46,245 nucleotides of DNA from the NCBI RefSeq assembly GCF_003574465.1, contig NZ_QOWC01000040.1:1-46245 (forward strand), in the 5' to 3' direction. Position 1 is the first letter of the stretch, and each line of letters begins with the position of its first letter. Below, one piece after another: positions 1 to 5,730 of the stretch. Made by a program: the position numbers and the translations under genes. Source of the DNA: Methylobacterium crusticola (lineage in GTDB: Bacteria > Pseudomonadota > Alphaproteobacteria > Rhizobiales > Beijerinckiaceae). Below the pieces are notes generated by a model. It had not been told where the DNA came from. It made no database searches and saw nothing but the letters and a program-made list of their open reading frames with translations.

Positions 1-704
1 GCCGCCTCGCCCGCGGCGGCGGCGGCCGCGAACCGCGCGGCGGTCTCCTCGCGCCGCCTGCGAAGGTCGGCGCCGGCGGCGCGGGCGGCCGCCAGCACGG
101 AGGCCGGCGCGGTGTCCGGCGTGCCGCTGTCGAAGGGCGGCTCGGGCGCGTAGGCGATGTCGAGCTGGATGCGCTGGGCGGCCTGCGCGCCGCAGAGTTC
201 GGCCGCGAGCGCGAGGGCGCCGTCGATCCCGGCGGTGACGCCGGCCGCGAAGACGAAGTCGCCGTCGACCACCACGCGGGCGTCCACCGCGGTCGCGCCG
301 TAGAGGGGCAGCAGATCGTGCGAGGCCCAGTGCGTCGTCGCCCGGCGGCCGCGCAGGAGGCCCGCCGCGCCGAGCAGCAGCGCGCCCGTGCAGACCGAGA
401 AGACCTTTCGCGCCCCCGCGGCCTGGGCCCGCAGCCAGCTCAGGACCGCCTCGTCCCGCATCAGGTCCTCCTGTCCCGGGCCCCCGGGCACGTGCAGCAC
501 GTCGAGGCGGGGCGCCTCGGCGAGGGTCGCGTCCGGCACGAGGCGCAGACCCATGATGTCGCGCACCGGCTCCATCGTCCGGGCGTAGATCCGGTGCCGC
601 GCGCCCGGCAGCCGGGAGAGCACTTCGAACGGGCCGGTCAGGTCGATCTGATCGAGCCGGTCGATCAGCAGCGATCCGATTTCGATGACGGGGTGCTCGG
701 CCAT
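1..704 (-). CDS. DJ-1/PfpI family protein, isonitrile hydratase-like (3' partial)
   Basis: Translation from the ATG at 704 gives about 234 residues before the window edge, close to the usual full length of about 230, so only the last few codons are probably missing. The DJ-1/PfpI core is clear: DLTGP near residue 21, the glycine-rich VPGGPGQ near 72, and the nucleophile elbow SVCTGALLLGAAGLL with Cys near 105, followed by RRATTHW. The layout, including the late AYAPEPPFDSGTPDTAPAS segment, strongly recalls Pseudomonas isonitrile hydratase, which hydrates isonitriles to N-formamides; that substrate is inferred from family resemblance remembered, not from an alignment. It lies beside an NTF2-like gene on the same strand and a divergent GlxA-type regulator carrying the same SVCTGA elbow, suggesting one small regulon. 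A general PfpI-family role remains possible. Confidence 0.85.
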   Translation of the reverse strand, partial: MAEHPVIEIGSLLIDRLDQIDLTGPFEVLSRLPGARHRIYARTMEPVRDIMGLRLVPDATLAEAPRLDVLHVPGGPGQEDLMRDEAVLSWLRAQAAGARKVFSVCTGALLLGAAGLLRGRRATTHWASHDLLPLYGATAVDARVVVDGDFVFAAGVTAGIDGALALAAELCGAQAAQRIQLDIAYAPEPPFDSGTPDTAPASVLAAARAAGADLRRRREETAARFAAAAAAGEA

Positions 705-744
705 GCCTGTCGCCTTCCACTCTCGTGAGGATCCTGGGTGCCGC

Positions 745-1134
745 TCAACCGAAGGAGATCGGCCCGACGGCGCCGTACCAGTGCCGGACCTTGCTCGGGT
801 CGCGCTCGTCCATGTGGAAGAAGTGCGTCATGGTCGGGTGCACGGCCGGGCCGCCCGTGTCCGGCACCATCGTCACCGTGCCGCGGAAGACCTTCAGCGC
901 GCCGCCGTCCCAGTACTCCTTCACGTCGTGCCGCGCCGTGAACCCGGTGTCGATGAAGGCTCTCAGGTTCGCGCGGATCGTCTCGCGGCCGTGCCAGTCC
1001 GCGACGCCGAGATTGCAGACCGCGTCCTCGGCGAAGCAGTCGAAGCCCGCGCCGAAGGTCTTGTCGTCGATCGACTGCCACAGGGCGAGCAGCCAGTCGG
1101 GAGCAGGAACGTTCTCGAAAGTTCGGGCCGTCAT
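745..1134 (-). CDS. SnoaL/NTF2-like small protein
   Basis: A 129-residue protein starting at the ATG at 1134. The pattern fits the SnoaL/NTF2-like cone fold: an N-terminal helix with WQSIDDKTFGAGFDCFAEDAVCNLG, a GRETIRANLRAFID helix, then strands ending in THFFHMDE and VRHWYGAVGPISF. Such proteins are either small enzymes (isomerases, cyclases, dehydratases) or ligand-binding proteins, so no reaction can be assigned. The gene precedes the isonitrile hydratase-like gene on the same strand with about 40 bases between them, so they probably form an operon. It is divergent from the GlxA-type regulator, with 64 bases between the two starts, where a shared operator would be expected. Confidence 0.75.
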   Translation of the reverse strand: MTARTFENVPAPDWLLALWQSIDDKTFGAGFDCFAEDAVCNLGVADWHGRETIRANLRAFIDTGFTARHDVKEYWDGGALKVFRGTVTMVPDTGGPAVHPTMTHFFHMDERDPSKVRHWYGAVGPISFG

Positions 1135-1198
1135 GGTCGATCTCCGGGGGCGAGCCGGCAGGGTGCCGCTCGACGGGACCGGGATAGCGGTGCAGGGT

Positions 1199-2194
1199 AT
1201 GGCGATGTCGCCAAAGACCCCTCCGATCCCGCCAAACGCACCGCGGCGGGTCGAGATCCTGGCATTCCCGGCGGTGCAGCTCCTCGACGTCGCCGGCCCG
1301 CTTCAGGTCTTCACCGCCGCGAACGAGCAGCTCGCGGCGCGGGGAGCGCCGGGCGCCTACGACGTCCACCTCGTCGCGGCGTCCACCGGGATCGTCGCGA
1401 CGGCGGGTCTGCGCTTCGCCACGGAGGCCCTGCCGCCGGCCGGCACCGGGGTCGACACGCTCGTCGTCGCGGGCGGTCAGGGCGTCCTGCGCGCCGCCGC
1501 GGATGCCGGCCTCGCGGAGTGGGTCCGGGACAGGTCCGCGCAGGCGCGGCGCACCGCCTCGGTCTGCACGGGCGCGTTCATGCTCGGGTCCGCCGGCCTC
1601 CTCGACGGGCGGCGCGCCGTCACGCACTGGGAGTATTGCGGCGAGCTCCAGCGCCGCTTCCCCCTCGTCGCCGTGGATCCGGATCCCATCTTCGTGCGCG
1701 ACGGCCCGATCTGGACCTCGGCGGGCGTCACCGCCGGCATCGACCTCGCGTTGGCGCTGGTCGAGGAGGATCTCGGCCGCTCCCTCGCGCTCGCGGTCGC
1801 GCGCCACCTCGTGGTGTTCCTCAAGCGCTCGGGCGGACAGACGCAGTTCAGCGCCGTGCTGACGCTCCAGGCGTCGGACGAGCGCTTCGCCGAGCTCCAT
1901 GCCTGGATCGAGGACCACCTCGCCGACGACCTGTCGCTCGCGCGTCTCGCGGCGCAGGTCGGCATGAGCGAGCGCAGCTTCGGCCGCCGCTACCGCGAGC
2001 ACACCGGCCTGACGCCCTCCCGTGCGGTCGAGCGGCTGCGCGTGGAGGCCGCCCGGCAGCTCCTCGTCGACACGCAGCTGCCCGTCAAGCGTGTGGCCGC
2101 GCGGTGCGGGTTCGGCAGCGAGGAGACGATGCGGCGCGCCTTCGTTCGCGCGCAGAGCGTCGGACCCAAGGAGTTCCGCGACCGGTTCGCGTGA
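1199..2194 (+). CDS. GlxA-family transcriptional regulator (DJ-1/PfpI plus AraC HTH)
   Basis: The 331-residue product joins an N-terminal DJ-1/PfpI-like sensor domain (about residues 17-210, with VEILAFPAVQLLDVAGP and the SVCTGAFMLGSAGLL elbow near 121-135) to a C-terminal AraC/XylS double helix-turn-helix (about 235-331, with LARLAAQVGMSERSFGRRY and the ending RCGFGSEETMRRAFVR). This is the GlxA/FtrA/CdhR architecture; members regulate catabolism of quaternary amines, amino acids or nitriles. The start at 1199 was chosen because it precedes the first conserved strand; the ATG two codons later is an alternative. The elbow Cys is kept, but in this family the domain normally senses rather than catalyses. 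It is divergent from the NTF2-like and isonitrile hydratase-like genes, so these are its likely targets. Confidence 0.88.
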   Translation: MAMSPKTPPIPPNAPRRVEILAFPAVQLLDVAGPLQVFTAANEQLAARGAPGAYDVHLVAASTGIVATAGLRFATEALPPAGTGVDTLVVAGGQGVLRAAADAGLAEWVRDRSAQARRTASVCTGAFMLGSAGLLDGRRAVTHWEYCGELQRRFPLVAVDPDPIFVRDGPIWTSAGVTAGIDLALALVEEDLGRSLALAVARHLVVFLKRSGGQTQFSAVLTLQASDERFAELHAWIEDHLADDLSLARLAAQVGMSERSFGRRYREHTGLTPSRAVERLRVEAARQLLVDTQLPVKRVAARCGFGSEETMRRAFVRAQSVGPKEFRDRFA

Positions 2195-2334
2195 GGCGCC
2201 CGGATGCCGGGAGGCGCTCCCGCCCCGAGCGCCGCCGGCCCGATGCGACGAGGCGTCCTGGCGGCCGGGTGCCTTGAAAAACCGCGAGGGCCCCTGCCAT
2301 GAAGGGCGCGGCCCTCTTCAGGGGAGTTGACCGC

Positions 2335-3231
2335 ATGACCCGACCCATCGCTGCGCGCAGGACCTGGATGTTCGTGGCGGGCGCCGACGAGGCGGCCCTG
2401 CGCGCGGCGGCCCGGTCGGGCGCCGACGTGCTCATCCAGGACCTGGAGGACTTCACGCCCGCCCATCTCAAGCGCGAGGGGCGGGGCCTCTGCGGGCCGG
2501 TCGCCGAGGCCTGGCGCGCGGCCGGTGCGGTCCCGGCCGTCCGCATCAACCCGCTCGAGCATGTCGGCTACGAGGATCTCGCCGCGGCCATGCAGGCCGG
2601 GGCTCGGGCAATCCTCCTCGCCAAGACCGCGAGCCCCGACCAGATCCTCGCCCTCGATCGTCAGATCACGCGGCACGAGCGCGACCATGGCATCCCGATC
2701 GGCGCGACCGAGATCGTCCCGAACATCGAGACCGCGGCGGCTCTGATCCGCGTCGTCGCCCTGGCGGAGGCCAGTTCGCGCGTGACGGCGATGCTCATGG
2801 CGAGCGAGGACATGGCGGCCGACATCGGTGTCGCGCGCACCCCCGGTTCGGACGAGCTCGCCTACGCGCGCTCCCGGTTCCTCCTGGAATGCGTCGCCGC
2901 CCAGGTCCTGGCGATCGATTGCCCCTTCACCTTCTCCCGCCGCGAGGACGCCGAGCGGGACCTGGACTTCGCCGTGGCGCGAGGCTTCAAGGCGAAGGCC
3001 CTGGTCGATCCCGGCCAGGTCGACCTCGTCAACGCGCGGCTGACGCCCTCGGCGCAGCAGATCGAGGAGGCCCACCGCCTGATCGAGGTCTTCGAGCGGG
3101 CCCGCGCCGCGGGTGCGCGCCAGCCCGAGCTCGACGGCCACCGCATCGAGGTGCCGAGCTACAAGGCGGCTCAGCGCCTCCTGGACCGCGCCAGGCTGCT
3201 GGGTCTGGACGTGTCCGGCCCCGCGCCGTAG
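2335..3231 (+). CDS. HpcH/HpaI aldolase, citrate lyase beta (CitE)-like protein
   Basis: A 298-residue TIM-barrel protein of the CitE/HpcH family, which cleaves or condenses CoA thioesters and 2-oxoacids with Mg2+. Visible marks are the N-terminal RRTWMFVAGAD, the acidic LIQDLEDFTP near residue 40, the phosphate/CoA-binding VRINPLEHVGYEDL, the LLAKTAS strand, IVPNIETAAAL and the metal-binding ASEDMAADIG. The start at 2335 is preferred over an in-frame ATG at 2299 because AGGGGAGTT lies just upstream and the next residues match the family start. Relatives include malyl-CoA lyase, citramalyl-CoA lyase and free-standing CitE paralogues; the exact substrate cannot be told. It follows the GlxA regulator on the same strand after about 140 bases, and a regulatory link is possible but not shown. 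Confidence 0.85.
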   Translation: MTRPIAARRTWMFVAGADEAALRAAARSGADVLIQDLEDFTPAHLKREGRGLCGPVAEAWRAAGAVPAVRINPLEHVGYEDLAAAMQAGARAILLAKTASPDQILALDRQITRHERDHGIPIGATEIVPNIETAAALIRVVALAEASSRVTAMLMASEDMAADIGVARTPGSDELAYARSRFLLECVAAQVLAIDCPFTFSRREDAERDLDFAVARGFKAKALVDPGQVDLVNARLTPSAQQIEEAHRLIEVFERARAAGARQPELDGHRIEVPSYKAAQRLLDRARLLGLDVSGPAP

Positions 3232-3397
3232 CCCGCGACGGGCGGGGATGCCGGCCGAGCACCCCGGACGCCGGGAGAATGCGGACCGCCCCCGGCGGCA
3301 ACGATCGGCCGCTCGGCCTCTGCGGGGCGGGGCCGTCGATCCCCCGAACCCCGCGCCCCCGGGGATCGCCGCGCCGGCGACGCCCGGCGTCTGCGAG

Positions 3398-3535
3398 ATG
3401 CGGGCGGCCGCCGAGGAGGCGGACGGCGGGGATGCCGGGACCATGGCGGCGGTCTCCATCGCCATCGAGACCGCGCGGGCGGTCGTGCTGGATTGCCGCA
3501 GCGCCGCATCGGGCCGCCCATCGGCCGCGCCCTGA
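3398..3535 (+). pseudogene. C-terminal remnant resembling the TAXI TRAP receptor
   Basis: In this otherwise geneless stretch (3232-3675) one frame reads GTMAAVSIAIETARAVVLDCR and stops soon after. It is nearly the same as the C-terminal end of the TAXI-type receptor encoded at 25840-27225 (RTMAAVVIAIETARSTIADCR), and the DNA is alike as well. Upstream of about 3395 the similarity fades and no start with a ribosome-binding site is evident. The simplest reading is the tail of a decayed paralogue or of a duplicated copy. A 45-residue expressed microprotein from the ATG at 3398 cannot be excluded. The rest of 3232-3675 shows nothing recognisable. Confidence 0.45.
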
Positions 3536-3675
3536 GGCCGTGTCCGGCACCCGCCGCCCCGGATCCCGGCGTCCCGACCAGCGCCCTCCAGGCGGCGCGG
3601 CGCTCCACCCAGGGCCGCTCGCCCGCGGCCAGCCGGGGGGAGCGGCCCCACCTGAGGAATCCGCCGGCATCGCCG

Positions 3676-3975
3676 TCACGGCAGGATCGCGAACCCGCTC
3701 GCCTCGGGGTTGGCCTCGCACATGGCGCCGTCCGCCGTCCGACGCGCGCGACAGCGCAACCGGGCGCCGGGCCGGACCCCGCCCAGCAACGCCGACCGCA
3801 CGGCGACCTGCATCTCCTTACCGAGCTGGTTCGAGATCAGGTCGGCCTTGCCCTCCACCGGCCGCGTCTCCTCGAGGCGCAGCGTCACCATGCCGTAGCC
3901 CGGCAGGCTCGGGTGGCTCGCGAGCCCCAGGATGGTGCCCACGATGGTCGTCAGGTTCTCGATGGCCTGGATCAT
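3676..3975 (-). CDS. Small protein of unknown function, last gene of the M6/ATP-grasp operon
   Basis: I do not recognise this 99-residue protein. It starts MIQAIENLTTIVGTILGLA, an amphipathic or weakly hydrophobic helix, then a segment with strand-like alternation (GYGMVTLRLEETRPVEGKADLI) and a basic stretch (RLRCRARR) before a Cys-containing end (MCEANPEASGFAILP). There is no signal peptide. Its start lies inside the 3' end of the ATP-grasp frame as written. Adding one base to a C run at 3995-3999 would end the ligase exactly at an ATGA overlap with this ATG, matching the other junctions of the operon. That coupling makes a functional partnership with the ligase likely. Possible roles are modified substrate, carrier or subunit; none can be proved from sequence. 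Confidence 0.6.
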   Translation of the reverse strand: MIQAIENLTTIVGTILGLASHPSLPGYGMVTLRLEETRPVEGKADLISNQLGKEMQVAVRSALLGGVRPGARLRCRARRTADGAMCEANPEASGFAILP

Positions 3976-4897
3976 GTCCGCTGAGCCTTCCCACGGGGGA
4001 GCGGCGCATCAGCAGCCGGGCGAGGGCGTCGCTGATCGGTGCGCCGGTCTCCTCCTCATAATAGCTGAAGGCCGGCATCGGGTTCGCCTCGAAGCAGACC
4101 CAGCCGCCGTCGGGCCTGCGCCTCAGGTCGATGCCGCAGAGCGGCAGCGACAGCGCTTCGGCGAGCGCGACGCAGCGGTCGCGCAGCGCCGGCTCCACCT
4201 CCACGGGATGCAGCTTCGCCGCACGCCCGCTGCGTGCCGCGTACCGGTAATCCGTCGCCTGGCTCTCGATCTCCGTGGCGAACACCTCCCGGCCCACGAC
4301 GTGGACCCGGACGTCGACGCCCGGCACCCGGGCCTGGAACTGGGTGGGCAGGTCGCGGAGATATCCCAGCCGCGGGGCATGCCCGTCACCGAGTTCCTCC
4401 ACGATGGAGCGCACCCCGCTGGCGGACTTGAACACCACGCGGGCGTGGCGGCGGCGGAAGGCCGCGAGGGCCTCGAGGTCGTCGGTCACGACGGTGTCCG
4501 GCGTCGCGAAGCCGGCGCGCGCGATCAGCTGCGCCTGGAACGGCTTCGACGCGTTGGACGCCATCGCCCGGGGCCGGCTGACGACCAGCGCCGGCGTGAG
4601 ATCGAGCCACTCCATGAAGATCTCCTGGAAGGCCCGGGCCCGCATCGCCGCGCAAGGGTCGCCGGCGGGCGGCAGCCCGAGGATCCGGGCGTAGACGCCG
4701 CCGACGGAGCCGAGCGGGATCTCGCGACCTGCCGAGACGAGCAGCCCGTCGAGCCCGCCGGGCCCCAGCGTGGTGACGATGTCCTCGCGGTCGAGGTGGC
4801 GGTCGTCGACGAAGGCGTACTCGGCCCCGTGCGATTGCAGCGCCGCGACCACCAGCGCGATGGGCGGATCGTCGCGTCGGCCGAAGACGAGGATCAC
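3818..4897 (-). CDS. RimK-like ATP-grasp ligase
   Basis: A 359-residue frame starting at GTG 4897, which overlaps the preceding stop by GTGA. ATP-grasp features run in order: a pre-ATP-grasp N-terminal domain (MILVFGRRDD to about 118), the linker lysine in SNASKPFQ near 119, the ATP-binding lysine in VVFKSASG near 157, the QFQARVPGVDVRVHVVG strand pair (187-202), and the metal-binding GIDLRRRPDGGWVCFEANPMPAF with Asp 257, Glu 270 and Asn 272. The set appears intact, so the enzyme should form amide or ester bonds through an acylphosphate, as RimK and peptide-modifying graspetide ligases do. The last 60 or so codons after MRRS look out of frame and overlap the next gene by 158 bases, suggesting a one-base indel at 3995-3999. 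The substrate is unknown. Confidence 0.85.
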   Translation of the reverse strand: MILVFGRRDDPPIALVVAALQSHGAEYAFVDDRHLDREDIVTTLGPGGLDGLLVSAGREIPLGSVGGVYARILGLPPAGDPCAAMRARAFQEIFMEWLDLTPALVVSRPRAMASNASKPFQAQLIARAGFATPDTVVTDDLEALAAFRRRHARVVFKSASGVRSIVEELGDGHAPRLGYLRDLPTQFQARVPGVDVRVHVVGREVFATEIESQATDYRYAARSGRAAKLHPVEVEPALRDRCVALAEALSLPLCGIDLRRRPDGGWVCFEANPMPAFSYYEEETGAPISDALARLLMRRSPVGRLSGHDPGHREPDDHRGHHPGAREPPEPAGLRHGDAAPRGDAAGGGQGRPDLEPAR

Positions 4898-5730
4898 GGG
4901 CCGCCCCCGGCGCCCGCGGCGACGTCGGCCAGCAGCCGCGCCACGGCCTCGACCTCCGCCTCGTCGGCCAGCGCCGGCACCGTGTCGACGTCCGACAGCA
5001 CCAGGCGGCCGCCGATCCGCGAGAACGCGAACCCGGCCAGCCGGTAGCCGGCGCCCCCGGCCAGATGCCGGCATGCCTCGCCGAAGGCGCCGGCGAGCGA
5101 ACCGCCCACGAAGTCCCCGGCGATCAGCACCCGCCCCGCCGGTGCGCCGCGGGCGGCCTCGTCGCCGCGACAGGCCGGCAGCGCGTCCGGCAATCCCGGC
5201 AGGGCGGCGTTCGTGCGACCGGCCCGGGAGGGCGGACCCGCGTCCGCCGGGAGCAGCCGACCCGCGGTCGCGCGGGCGTCCCGGGGGACCGGGAGGCCGC
5301 GGGACGCCGCGTCCAGCATCCAGGCGCGCCGCGGCCGCCGGCCGCCGACCAATGTCCAGGGCCCGGCCGGGTTGATCAGCCGCGGCCCGAAACCCGCCAG
5401 CCAGCTCGCCAGCAGGGCGTGGAACTCGGCCGCCGCGTAGTCGCGGTCCTTCGGGTGCGAGCGGGCGAAGCGCGGCAGCGTGGGCGGGGCGAGCATCCGG
5501 TCGAGGACGCAGCGCACGTGGGCGCAGTCGAGCGCCGCGCCGTCGGGCCGCCTCAGCCGAGTGCGCGCCGCACCGTCTGGCGCCACGCGGTGCGTCCAGC
5601 GGCACCGCGCGAGCTGCCCGGTCGGGAGCTGCGCGACCCGTCCCGCGCCGTGGCGCCTCGTCAGCGCGGCCGCGACCGCGCCGGCGGAGGCGTCGCCCGC
5701 CGGGGCGATGACGAGGAAGTCGGGCGTCAC
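4894..5730 (-). CDS. Degenerate ATP-grasp-like partner protein
   Basis: A 278-residue protein starting at GTG 5730, which overlaps the M6 protease stop by GTGA. The N-terminal half looks like a pre-ATP-grasp domain: FLVIAPAGD, then VRCVLDRM, DRDYAAAEFHALLASWLAGF, PRLINPAGPWTL and WMLDAASRGLPVP, the last resembling the point where ATP-grasp enzymes enter their nucleotide-binding half. The C-terminal half is short. Aligned by eye with the neighbouring ligase, GFAFSRIGGRLVLSDVDTVPAL matches the metal-binding end but loses the first Asp and the Glu and Asn ligands, and no clear ATP-binding lysine is seen. I infer a catalytically dead or recognition subunit for the adjacent ligase. A wholly different function cannot be excluded. 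Confidence 0.7.
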   Translation of the reverse strand: MTPDFLVIAPAGDASAGAVAAALTRRHGAGRVAQLPTGQLARCRWTHRVAPDGAARTRLRRPDGAALDCAHVRCVLDRMLAPPTLPRFARSHPKDRDYAAAEFHALLASWLAGFGPRLINPAGPWTLVGGRRPRRAWMLDAASRGLPVPRDARATAGRLLPADAGPPSRAGRTNAALPGLPDALPACRGDEAARGAPAGRVLIAGDFVGGSLAGAFGEACRHLAGGAGYRLAGFAFSRIGGRLVLSDVDTVPALADEAEVEAVARLLADVAAGAGGGP

